Shown: positions 7,653 to 14,780 of the stretch, piece by piece
Layout of the letters: every line of letters starts with the position of its first letter
How positions within the stretch are numbered: the first letter of the stretch is position 1
Origin: JBGSIZ01 sp041742255
GTDB lineage: Bacteria; Pseudomonadota; Alphaproteobacteria; Rhodobacterales; Rhodobacteraceae
DNA length: 17,623 bases
Assembly: GCA_041742255.1 (NCBI GenBank)
Contig: JBGSIZ010000135.1
Span: 1-17,623 of the forward strand
Reading direction: 5' to 3'
The notes under the pieces: generated by a model
The model's input: the letters and a program-made list of their open reading frames with translations, nothing else
Database searches by the model: none
What the model was told of the DNA's origin: nothing
Made by a program: the position numbers and the translations under genes

Positions 7653-7684
7653 TTGCCCCTGTGCGATGCGTGGCACAAGGGCGA
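7653..7684. promoter_or_regulatory. Inverted repeat in the divergent dehydrogenase / SH3 promoter region
   Basis: TTGCCCCTGTGC (7653-7664) can pair with GCACAAGGGCGA (7673-7684) over 12 positions, with one C-A mismatch and one G-T pair, around an 8-nt loop. It lies 45 nt upstream of the minus-strand dehydrogenase start and about 70 nt upstream of the SH3-protein start. This could be an operator, or a structured leader for either transcript. Confidence 0.35.
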
Positions 7685-7756
7685 CCGACCGGTAAGGCCG
7701 GGAAATCGTCCGCCAAGAACCACGCAGGCACGCGGGTCGTGGCAGGTGAGGACCAG

Positions 7757-8347
7757 ATGCGGGCAAGACATCAACCGACAATGCGATGGGCGGCGGTGGC
7801 CATGATGATGGGCGTCGTTCTGATGGCGACCGGGCCAATGGCCCAAACCGCAGAGGTGCCCGCCGAAACTCCCCCACTCGTGCAACAGGCCAACGCAGTC
7901 GTCGGCGCGGACGGGGTTGTGCGGGGTCCGGTCACAAACCTGCCCCTGCCCCGCTACGTCAGCCTCAAGGCCAATGAGGCCAACGTGCGGCGCGGCCCGT
8001 CGTTGTCGCACCGGGTAGACTGGGTGTTCACACGCCGGGACATGCCGCTGCAAATCGTGGCCGAATACGGCAACTGGCGGCGGGTGGCGGACAGCGACGG
8101 ACTGGGCGGCTGGGTGCATTATGCGATGCTGTCGGGATCGCGCACCGTGATCGTGGACCGCGACCTGTTGGACCTGCTGGGCCGGGCCGACCCCAGCGCA
8201 CAGGTGCAGGCCCGTCTGGAACAAGGGGTGATTGCCCGGCTGGGAGAATGCACCGCCACCATGTGCCGCCTGTCCGCAGGCGGATACCGGGGATGGGCGC
8301 CCAAATCCGCCCTTTGGGGTGTAGACGCGGACGAACTGCGCGACTGA
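7757..8347 (+). CDS. Exported SH3-like domain protein
   Basis: This 196-residue protein has an N-terminal signal peptide: basic residues up to Arg10, hydrophobic 11-27, cleavage near MAQ/T at about 30. The mature part carries two bacterial SH3-like units. One spans about 66-127, with YVSLKANEANVRRGPS, GNWRRV and GGWVHYAML. The second, more degenerate one spans about 130-190, with CRLSAGGYRGWAPKSALWGV. In related proteins such domains act in the periplasm and often bind peptidoglycan or its peptides. Cys165 and Cys170 could form a disulfide. GAGG is 5 nt before ATG 7757, which fixes the start among several upstream in-frame codons. The transporter gene follows 39 nt downstream, probably on the same mRNA. 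Confidence 0.85.
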   Translation: MRARHQPTMRWAAVAMMMGVVLMATGPMAQTAEVPAETPPLVQQANAVVGADGVVRGPVTNLPLPRYVSLKANEANVRRGPSLSHRVDWVFTRRDMPLQIVAEYGNWRRVADSDGLGGWVHYAMLSGSRTVIVDRDLLDLLGRADPSAQVQARLEQGVIARLGECTATMCRLSAGGYRGWAPKSALWGVDADELRD

Positions 8348-8386
8348 ACCTTTGCGCCGCCGGGACCGTCGGGATAGACGAAGCGC

Positions 8387-9295
8387 ATGGACCACCGTAA
8401 CCCGACCCAGTTGAACCTGTCTGCCGGACTGTTGTCCGTCGCTGTCGCATTTGTGCTGGTTCTGGCGAAACTCTGGGCCTTGTCGGAAACCGGGTCCTTG
8501 TCCATTGCGGCGACCTTGGCGGACAGCGCACTGGACCTCATGATGTCGCTGGGGGGGCTTGCGGCCATCGCCTATGCGGCCAAACCAGCGGACGAAGACC
8601 ACGCCTTTGGCCACACTTCCGCCGAAGACCTTGCGGCCTTGGCGCAATCGTTGTTCATCCTTGCGTCGGCGGCTGTGATCGCGGTTGCGGCAGCCTTGCG
8701 CCTGTTGGCCGATGACGTGCCCCTGCCCCAGCAAGAGGCGAAGGGGATCACTGTCGTGGCGTTTTCCATCGTGGTCACGCTGGCGCTGGTGGCGTGGCAA
8801 CGGCGGGTGGCGCGGATCACGGGCAACCGGGTGGTTGAGGCAGACAGCCTGCACTACATCGGCGATCTGATCCCGAACATCGGGGCAATGGCCGCGCTCT
8901 TTGCGTCGGCGCGGTTCGGGTTGGGGCAGATCGACAGCGTTGTGGCGCTGGCGGCGGCGGGGTTTCTGGCGGTGGGCGCGCTCCGGATCGGCAAAACGGC
9001 GTGGGACGCCTTGATGGACCGCCGGGCCGACCCGGACGTCGTTGCCGGCATCGGAGACATCACAGGCCGTTTTCCGGGCGTTCATGGGTTTCACGACCTC
9101 AAGACGCGGCGGGCGGGCAGCCGGATTTTCGTCAACCTGCATATCGAACTGGACGGCGATCAGCCCCTGCACGACGCGCATGCCATCGGGGCGGCCCTGC
9201 GCCGGGCGATCATCGCGCGGTATCCGCAAACCGACGTTCTGATCCACAAGGACCCCGTGGGTGTCGAACGGCACCCGTCCGATACGCGGGCCTGA
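8387..9295 (+). CDS. Cation diffusion facilitator transporter (zinc/iron efflux type)
   Basis: This 302-residue inner-membrane protein is a divalent metal/proton antiporter of the CDF family. The transmembrane metal site is complete: Asp46 and Asp50 in ADSALD, and His156 and Asp160 in DSLHYIGD. EDHAFGH (70-76) supplies the second, interface metal site. Hydrophobic helices fall at roughly 13-32, 36-63, 83-107, 119-137, 163-178 and 181-197. The soluble C-terminal domain (about 206-290) has the expected His residues in VHGFHDL, and HIELDG. The D-D/H-D pattern is of the FieF/YiiP type, so zinc, iron or cadmium are likely substrates. No metal-responsive regulator lies nearby. The ribosome binding site is weak, suggesting coupling to the SH3 gene upstream. 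Confidence 0.92.
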   Translation: MDHRNPTQLNLSAGLLSVAVAFVLVLAKLWALSETGSLSIAATLADSALDLMMSLGGLAAIAYAAKPADEDHAFGHTSAEDLAALAQSLFILASAAVIAVAAALRLLADDVPLPQQEAKGITVVAFSIVVTLALVAWQRRVARITGNRVVEADSLHYIGDLIPNIGAMAALFASARFGLGQIDSVVALAAAGFLAVGALRIGKTAWDALMDRRADPDVVAGIGDITGRFPGVHGFHDLKTRRAGSRIFVNLHIELDGDQPLHDAHAIGAALRRAIIARYPQTDVLIHKDPVGVERHPSDTRA

Positions 9296-9303
9296 CACCC
9301 GCG
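9285..9303. terminator. Hairpin at the convergent transporter / peptidase junction
   Basis: CGCGGG (9285-9290) pairs with CCCGCG (9298-9303) around CCTGACA, which includes the transporter stop codon. On the plus strand ATTT follows, so T content is minimal. The next gene ends only 2 nt away, on the minus strand. It is probably a weak bidirectional terminator. Confidence 0.4.
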
Positions 9304-9305
9304 AT

Positions 9306-11333
9306 TTAGACTGCTGTGACCAACCCCCGGCCTTTCAACAACGCCTCGACCCCCGGCATCCGGCCCCGGAACCGGGTATACAACACCGCCGCCTCCTCGG
9401 ACCCGCCCGCGCTCAGGATGTTCTTTTCCAGACTTGCGGCAAGGGTGGCATCAAACGCATCGCCCGCTTCGTCGAACGCGGCAAAGGCATCGGCGTCCAT
9501 CACCTCGGACCACATATAGCTGTAATACCCGCTGGAATATCCGTCACCGGTGAACACATGGGCGAAATGCGGGGTCGCGTGGCGCATCCGGATGGCGTGG
9601 GGCATCCCCAGCGTTTCAAGGATTTCCGCCTGTTTCTGCATCGGGTCGGCAGGCGGCGGGGCGTCGTGAAACTCCAGATCGACAACAGCCGAGGCGACGT
9701 ATTCCACCGTCTGAAACCCCATGTCATAGGTCGCGGCCCCCAACATCCGGTCCAACAGGTCACGCGGCATCGGCGCACCGGTGTCGGCATGGGTGGCAAA
9801 TTCGGCCAGAACCGCAGGCACCTCCAGCCAATGTTCATACAACTGGCTGGGCAATTCCACGAAATCACGGGCCACGCTGGTGCCGGAAATCTGGCTGTAG
9901 GTGACGTCCGACAACATCTGGTGGAGCGCGTGGCCGAATTCATGGAACAACGTGCGCGCATCATCATAGGATAGCAATGCGGCGGCCCCTTGGGGTGGTT
10001 TGGCAAAATTGCACACATTGACCACGATCGGGCGCACGTCGGCCCCCAATCGGTGCTGACTGCGCATTGCCGAACACCACGCGCCCGACCTTTTGGACCC
10101 GCGCGCAAAATAATCTCCGATGAACAGGGCGACATGCGCGCCATTGCGGGTCACCTCCCACGCGCGGGCGTCGGGGTGATAAAGCGGCACATCAACGGCG
10201 GCAAATTCCAGACCGAACAACCGGGTAGCACAGGCAAACTGCGCCTCGATCATGCGGTCCAGTTGCAGATAGGGTTTCAGTTCGGCCTCGTTCAGGTCAT
10301 GCAAGGCGACCCGGCGTTTTTCCGAATAATACCGCCAATCCCACGGCTCCAACGGGCCGGTCTGCCCATCGGCGTGCAACATTTCCTCGAGTCGGGCCGC
10401 GTCCGACAAGGCCGCCGCGCGGGCAGGTTCCCAGACGGCCATCAACAAATCCCGCACGGCCTGCGGTTTTTCGGCCATTTCGGTTTCCAGCTTGAATTCG
10501 GCAAAATTGGCATAGCCCAGCAACTGCGCCCGTTCCGCCCGCAAGGCGAGCGTTTCGGCGGCAATCGCCCGGTTGTCCGTCGCGCCCCCGTTGGCCCCAC
10601 GCGCGGTCCATGCCTCATACGCCTTTTCTCGCAGGGCGCGGTTGGGCGAAAATTGCAGGAACGGCACGATCAGGGACCGGGACAGGGTCACAACCGGGCC
10701 ATCCTTCCCGGCCTCTGCCCCTGCCGCGCGGGCGGTTTGGGCCACAAAGTCGGGCAGGTCCGCCAAATCGGCCTGCGACAGGGGCATCGACCAGCCCCGT
10801 TCATCGGCCAGCAGGTTTTGGGAAAATTGGGTGCCAAGTACGGACAGGCGCAGCTTGACCTCTTTCAAACGATCGGACGCGGGGCCTTCCAGTTGGGCCC
10901 CCGCCCGGACGTATCCGCGCCGCGTCAACATCAGCACGCGGTGTTGTTCCGGGGTCAGATCAAGTCTGGCACGGTCACGCCACAACGCCTCGATCCGGGC
11001 GAACAGGGCGGTGTTTGATGTCACCTCGGACGCGAAGGCCGACAATTTCGGGGCAAAGGCGCGCTGCAACGCCTCGCGGGCGTCGTTGCTGTCGGCCCCG
11101 GCCACGGCCCAGAACGCGCCCAGAACCCGGTCCAGCGTGCGGTCGGCAAAATCGAGAGCCTCGATCGTGTTGGCAAAGGTGGGTAGGGCGGGATCATTCG
11201 CAATGGCGGCAACGGCGGCGCGGGCACCGTCAAGGGCGGCGTCCACGGCGGGCGCATAATGGTCATCGGTGATCTGGTCGAATGGCGGCAGACCAAACGG
11301 GGTGGTCCAGTCCTGCAACAGCGGGTTTGTCAT
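9306..11333 (-). CDS. M3 family zinc metallopeptidase (oligopeptidase A / peptidyl-dipeptidase type)
   Basis: This 675-residue peptidase of the thimet oligopeptidase family degrades short peptides in the cytoplasm. No signal peptide is seen. The zinc site is HEFGH with His464, Glu465 and His468, and the third ligand is Glu493 in DFVELPSQ. GYYSYMW near residue 607 supplies the conserved substrate-binding Tyr residues. Length and the N-terminal start (NPLLQDW, FGLPPFDQI) match the Dcp/PrlC branch. AAAGGAG lies 6 nt before the ATG at 11333, which is therefore preferred over an upstream in-frame codon at 11393. Whether it releases dipeptides or longer pieces cannot be told. It follows the ABC permease gene by 79 nt, so peptide turnover and amino-acid uptake may share transcription. 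Confidence 0.93.
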   Translation of the reverse strand: MTNPLLQDWTTPFGLPPFDQITDDHYAPAVDAALDGARAAVAAIANDPALPTFANTIEALDFADRTLDRVLGAFWAVAGADSNDAREALQRAFAPKLSAFASEVTSNTALFARIEALWRDRARLDLTPEQHRVLMLTRRGYVRAGAQLEGPASDRLKEVKLRLSVLGTQFSQNLLADERGWSMPLSQADLADLPDFVAQTARAAGAEAGKDGPVVTLSRSLIVPFLQFSPNRALREKAYEAWTARGANGGATDNRAIAAETLALRAERAQLLGYANFAEFKLETEMAEKPQAVRDLLMAVWEPARAAALSDAARLEEMLHADGQTGPLEPWDWRYYSEKRRVALHDLNEAELKPYLQLDRMIEAQFACATRLFGLEFAAVDVPLYHPDARAWEVTRNGAHVALFIGDYFARGSKRSGAWCSAMRSQHRLGADVRPIVVNVCNFAKPPQGAAALLSYDDARTLFHEFGHALHQMLSDVTYSQISGTSVARDFVELPSQLYEHWLEVPAVLAEFATHADTGAPMPRDLLDRMLGAATYDMGFQTVEYVASAVVDLEFHDAPPPADPMQKQAEILETLGMPHAIRMRHATPHFAHVFTGDGYSSGYYSYMWSEVMDADAFAAFDEAGDAFDATLAASLEKNILSAGGSEEAAVLYTRFRGRMPGVEALLKGRGLVTAV

Positions 11334-11412
11334 GCGGGTCTCCTTTGAGATCAATCTAGGGCGGGGCCGGACCAAGAACCAGTCTTGGCCCACCTGACGG
11401 CACGAAATGGCA

Positions 11413-12207
11413 TCACCCCTGCCGTTCCCGCAGATGCCGTTCCAATCGGCGCAGAGCCAGCGACAGGGAAATCGTCATGAACAGATAGATCAAGGCGACC
11501 ACGTTGTAGGTTTCAAAATACCGGAAATTGCCCGCACTCGTGACCTTGCCCAATTGGGTGACATCCGACACGCCCAGCACGGATACAAGCGAGCTGTCCT
11601 TGACCATCGCCACGAAATCATTGCCCAGAGGAGGCAGGATGCGGCGGAACGCCTGCGGGAACACGACTAGGCGAAACCGCTGAAACGGGCTGAGGCCCAA
11701 GGCTTCGGCGGCCTCGATCTGGCCCCGCTCGATGCTTTGCAACCCGGCGCGGAACACCTCGGCGATGAACGCGGAATAGCCGATGGTGAGCGCGATAACG
11801 GCCCGCCACAAAAGGTCAAAATCCCGCGGCCGGATCGGGTCTAGGCCGACACCGTCGCGCAGCACGTTGATGGCCGTGACCATCACCGGGGCCAGCACAA
11901 ACGCCACATACAAGAGCAGAACAATAATCGGCACGCCGCGCACGATCTCGATATAAAACCGCGCAAGCTGGCGCAGGACCAGAAACCGCGACAACGACAT
12001 AACGGCAAGAGCAAGGCCAATGGCCGCCGCAAACGTGAACGCCACCAAGGTCACGAAAACGGTGATCTCGATGCCACGGGCGAGTTTGATCAGAACCTCG
12101 CGATAGAGGTCATCAGCCACCACGCACCAGACAAGGTAGGCGCCAATGGCACCCGCCACCAGCAACCACCAGGGAAAGTCGCGGTCATGTTGATCGGGGG
12201 GTGTCAT
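11413..12207 (-). CDS. Polar amino acid ABC transporter permease (HisM/GlnP type)
   Basis: This 264-residue inner-membrane permease is one half of an amino-acid importer. Hydrophobic segments fall near residues 13-31, 46-72, 95-118, 137-155 and 228-246. The cytoplasmic EAA loop that docks the ATPase is clear, in EAAEALGLSPFQRFRLVVFPQAFRR followed by ILPPLGN. It follows its binding-protein gene by about 54 nt. ATG 12207 has no good ribosome binding site. A GTG at 12237 has AAGGA 11 nt upstream and would add 10 residues, so the start is uncertain. Only one permease gene is present, so it may work as a homodimer. No ATP-binding subunit gene is adjacent. Confidence 0.9.
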   Translation of the reverse strand: MTPPDQHDRDFPWWLLVAGAIGAYLVWCVVADDLYREVLIKLARGIEITVFVTLVAFTFAAAIGLALAVMSLSRFLVLRQLARFYIEIVRGVPIIVLLLYVAFVLAPVMVTAINVLRDGVGLDPIRPRDFDLLWRAVIALTIGYSAFIAEVFRAGLQSIERGQIEAAEALGLSPFQRFRLVVFPQAFRRILPPLGNDFVAMVKDSSLVSVLGVSDVTQLGKVTSAGNFRYFETYNVVALIYLFMTISLSLALRRLERHLRERQG

Positions 12208-12261
12208 GGCAAAGGGGCAAGGCGGGCCGTGACCCACCCTGCCCCGGTTCCTTGGACGGCT

Positions 12262-13050
12262 TTACTGGCCCAATTTATAATCAAGGAACCACTTGGTATT
12301 GAGCGCCTCAAGCGTGCCATCCGCCGCCATATCGGCAATGGCGGCGTTGATCGGGGCGACAAGATCGGACCCTTTGGGGAAAATGAACCCGAAATCCTCG
12401 GTCCCGAGTTTGTCGCCCACAATCTTGAGCCCGCCATTGGACGCGGACACATAGCCGTTGCCAGCGGTGCCATCTGTCAGAACAAGGTCCACATCGCCGT
12501 TGCGCAACGCCTCGACCCCGGCCCCAAATGTTTCAAACAACTTGATGCGGGGGTTGGCCTCGTCACCGTCCAACACTTCGTAGACACCGACATAGAACGG
12601 GGTGGTGCCCGGTTGGGCCGCAATCAACAGGTCCGGATTAGCCCCGAACGTGGCGGCATCGGTGAACCGGTCTTCGTCGCCGCGCACCAGCATGACCATT
12701 TCACTGGTCATGTAGGTGTCCGAGAAATCGACGACCGCCTTGCGGTCATCGCGGATGGTGATGCCGGTCATGCCCATGTCAAACTGACCCTCGGACACCG
12801 CAGGGATCATCGCGTCCCACGAAATGTTTTCGTAAGACACGGTCATGTTCAGGCGCGTGGCGATTTCGGCCATCGCGTCATATTCCCACCCGATTGCCGC
12901 GCCAGACCCGTCGATGAACTGCAGCGGCGGATACGCGTTTTCGGTGACAACGACAATTTCCCGGCCCTCCAGATTGGGCAGATGCCCTTCGGCGGTGGCA
13001 ACAGTGGCCGACAGGGCCGCAACAGCGGCAAGAACAGCAAGACGTTTCAT
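12262..13050 (-). CDS. Polar amino acid ABC transporter periplasmic binding protein
   Basis: This 262-residue protein of solute-binding family 3 captures an amino acid in the periplasm. It has a signal peptide (residues 1-20, cleavage near ATA|EG). Family hallmarks are VVTENAYPPLQFID, GWEYDAMAEIATRLN, WDAMIPAVSEGQFDMGMTGITI and FSDTYMTSEMVMLV, and then the hinge and second lobe with DLVLTDG and FIFPKGSDLVAPINAAI. The final residues LNTKWF are typical. GGGGAG lies 8 nt before the ATG at 13050. Ligand specificity cannot be assigned from sequence alone. It heads a transcription unit with the permease, and a plausible promoter lies 30-57 nt upstream. Confidence 0.93.
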   Translation of the reverse strand: MKRLAVLAAVAALSATVATAEGHLPNLEGREIVVVTENAYPPLQFIDGSGAAIGWEYDAMAEIATRLNMTVSYENISWDAMIPAVSEGQFDMGMTGITIRDDRKAVVDFSDTYMTSEMVMLVRGDEDRFTDAATFGANPDLLIAAQPGTTPFYVGVYEVLDGDEANPRIKLFETFGAGVEALRNGDVDLVLTDGTAGNGYVSASNGGLKIVGDKLGTEDFGFIFPKGSDLVAPINAAIADMAADGTLEALNTKWFLDYKLGQ

Positions 13051-13079
13051 GGATCAGACTCCCCGGTTTATTTGTGACA

Positions 13080-13107
13080 AGTATGCCGCAAGGTGGCGCG
13101 CTGACAA
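13080..13107 (-). promoter_or_regulatory. Putative promoter of the amino-acid ABC transporter genes
   Basis: On the minus strand, TTGTCA (13107-13102) is followed after 16 bp by CATACT (13085-13080), a reasonable vegetative match. The transcript would start near 13073, about 23 nt before the ATG at 13050, leaving room for GGGGAG. Sequence match only. Confidence 0.45.
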
Positions 13108-13200
13108 GCGACAAGGCCCGGTTTTTCACCGCTTGCGCATGGGCCCGACGGCGGATGCCTCCGGCGGCGGTTTTTTCGGCAGCAAGAAACGCAATTTTAG

Positions 13201-14268
13201 TCAAATTGGAACGGGTTTTGCCCGTACGATGCCCGCGCAGACCGGGCAGTCTGGCCGGGGTTTGACCGTGACCACCCGCGTGTCGGCGTAAAGCGCGTCA
13301 TGGATCACCAACCGCCCCATCAGGCCCGCGCCTGCGTCGCAGATATATTTGACCGCCTCGAGCGCCATCATCGACCCGATCACCCCCGGCAAGGGTCCGG
13401 CCACCCCCGCCTGCGCACAACTGGGTGCCAGCCCTGCCGCCGGGGCCTGCGGAAACACACATTGAAAACAGGGGCCGCCGCGTGCGGGGTCATAGAGGCT
13501 GATCTGGCCTTCCCATTGTGTGATGGCCCCGGATATCAGCGGCACACCTGCCTGCGTGCAGGTCTGGTTCACCAGATACCGCGTGTCAAAATTGTCGGTG
13601 CCATCCAGAACAAGGTCATATTCTGCGATCAGGTCCGCCGCGATGTCGGGTGTGAGCCGCCGAAGATACGGGCGCACTGTCACGAACGGGTTCAACTCTC
13701 GCATCGCCATTTCGGCCATGTGCACCTTGGGCGACCCGATCCAGCCGTCCCGATAAATCACCTGTCGTTGCAGGTTGGACCCGTCGATGGTGTCGTCGTC
13801 GATGACCCCGATGGTGCCCACACCTGCCGCCGCCAAATATTGCAGCACCGGGGCCCCAAGACCGCCCGCCCCGACCACCAGCACCCGCGCGTCTCTCAGC
13901 CGCCGCTGCCCCGGCCCGCCGATCTCCCGCAGCATCACGTGCCGGGAATAGCGGTTCAGTTCGGTCGCCGAAAACGTCCCGGTTTGCGGCGATGGCGGGG
14001 ATGCGGTGCCGCTGTCTGCCACGCGGCGCAAACGGCGCAGCGCCGCCCGGTAGCCAAGGCCGATCCCTGCAAAGGCAAGGATCAAGAGCCACAGGCGCAC
14101 ATCGCCCCCGGTCGCTGTCCGCAACGGATGGCCGTCCGGCAACCCCAGTTGCACCCCGATGACCGCGGCCAGCAGGATAGCGATCATCGTCCAGCGGGCC
14201 TTGTGCGGGGCCCCCATGCCCGCGCCAATCCCCCAAAGAACCGCCGCGATTGCCCCCACGAATATCAT
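13201..14268 (-). CDS. Membrane-anchored MoeB/ThiF/HesA-family adenylyltransferase (E1-like)
   Basis: This protein of 355 residues has two parts. Residues 1-80 are hydrophobic, with likely helices at about 2-20, 26-44 and 57-76. Residues 100-355 form an E1-like domain that adenylates the C-terminal glycine of a ubiquitin-fold sulfur carrier such as MoaD or ThiS. It shows YSRHVMLREIGGPGQ, the ATP site GAGGLG (133-138), GSNLQRQ (163-169), and LDGTDN with Asp222 and Asp225. The two zinc pairs are CFQC (267/270) and CPVC (341/344), and Cys284 sits in the region of the MoeB conserved cysteine. Its ATG overlaps the dut stop by 4 nt (ATGA), so it is translated with dut and coaBC. The catalytic domain looks complete. 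Whether the target is molybdopterin or thiamine synthesis is unclear. Confidence 0.9.
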   Translation of the reverse strand: MIFVGAIAAVLWGIGAGMGAPHKARWTMIAILLAAVIGVQLGLPDGHPLRTATGGDVRLWLLILAFAGIGLGYRAALRRLRRVADSGTASPPSPQTGTFSATELNRYSRHVMLREIGGPGQRRLRDARVLVVGAGGLGAPVLQYLAAAGVGTIGVIDDDTIDGSNLQRQVIYRDGWIGSPKVHMAEMAMRELNPFVTVRPYLRRLTPDIAADLIAEYDLVLDGTDNFDTRYLVNQTCTQAGVPLISGAITQWEGQISLYDPARGGPCFQCVFPQAPAAGLAPSCAQAGVAGPLPGVIGSMMALEAVKYICDAGAGLMGRLVIHDALYADTRVVTVKPRPDCPVCAGIVRAKPVPI

Positions 14269-14732
14269 CCGCGCCGCCCTGTTGATCCAAATCCACCCGC
14301 GCCGCGCGGCGTATCCGCTGCAATGACCCCGGATTCAAACGCGGCCTGCACCACCGGGGCCACCACCAGTTGGGCAATCCGGTCACCATGCGCGATATGC
14401 ACCGCCTGTGCCCCCGCATTCATCAGGATGACCCCCACCGGCCCGCGATAATCGCTGTCGATGGTGCCCGGCGCGTTGGGCACGGTGATCCCGTGGGTCA
14501 GGGCCAGACCGGAGCGCGGGCGCACCTGCACCTCGAACCCCGCAGGAATGGCCATTCGCAACCCCGTTGGGATCAACGCCCGCGCGCCCGGTGCCAGCGT
14601 GACACCGTCCCGCGCCTGTGGCGAAAAATTCGCGCACACGTCGGCCCCGGCGGCCCCGGCGGTTTGATACGCGGGCCACGGCACGGTCTGGTCCGCCTCT
14701 GCCAGCCACTCGATCTTGATGGTCGGACGCAT
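14265..14732 (-). CDS. dut: dUTP diphosphatase (dUTPase)
   Basis: This 155-residue trimeric enzyme hydrolyses dUTP to dUMP and pyrophosphate, keeping uracil out of DNA and feeding thymidylate synthesis. All five motifs are present: AGAAGADVCA (25-34), RPRSGLA (71-77), GTIDSDYRGPVG (89-100) with the catalytic Asp92, GDRIAQLVV (116-124), and the C-terminal RGAGGFGSTG (143-152) that closes over the substrate. I start at ATG 14732, since the family alignment begins with TIKIEWL. GGGGGAG is only 2-3 nt upstream, which is tight. A GTG at 14747 is possible but adds residues not usual for the family. It lies 48 nt after coaBC and overlaps the next gene by 4 nt. Confidence 0.95.
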   Translation of the reverse strand: MRPTIKIEWLAEADQTVPWPAYQTAGAAGADVCANFSPQARDGVTLAPGARALIPTGLRMAIPAGFEVQVRPRSGLALTHGITVPNAPGTIDSDYRGPVGVILMNAGAQAVHIAHGDRIAQLVVAPVVQAAFESGVIAADTPRGAGGFGSTGRRG

Positions 14733-14780
14733 CGCTCCCCCGTTCACCTTGCCATAACATCTGTCGCCGGGGACGCCGGA

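Noticed and set aside
7427..9298. 623-codon minus-strand open frame across the SH3-protein and transporter genes
   Set aside because: It is antisense to two well-supported genes, with an arginine/histidine-rich, low-complexity translation typical of GC-rich shadow frames.
11334..11393. Upstream start for the M3 peptidase (20 additional residues)
   Set aside because: The added residues are unlike the family, and AAAGGAG stands at a correct distance from ATG 11333.
12208..12237. GTG 12237 as the certain start of the ABC permease
   Set aside because: It is kept only as an alternative. AAGGA is 11 nt away, but the added residues (VGHGPPCPFA) look unlike the family, so ATG 12207 is listed.
13140..13186. 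Plus-strand intrinsic terminator ending in six T near 13181-13186
   Set aside because: The preceding GC-rich sequence (CGGCGG...CCTCCG) forms only a short, mismatched stem with a 3-nt loop that is not adjacent to the T run, and no plus-strand gene ends here.
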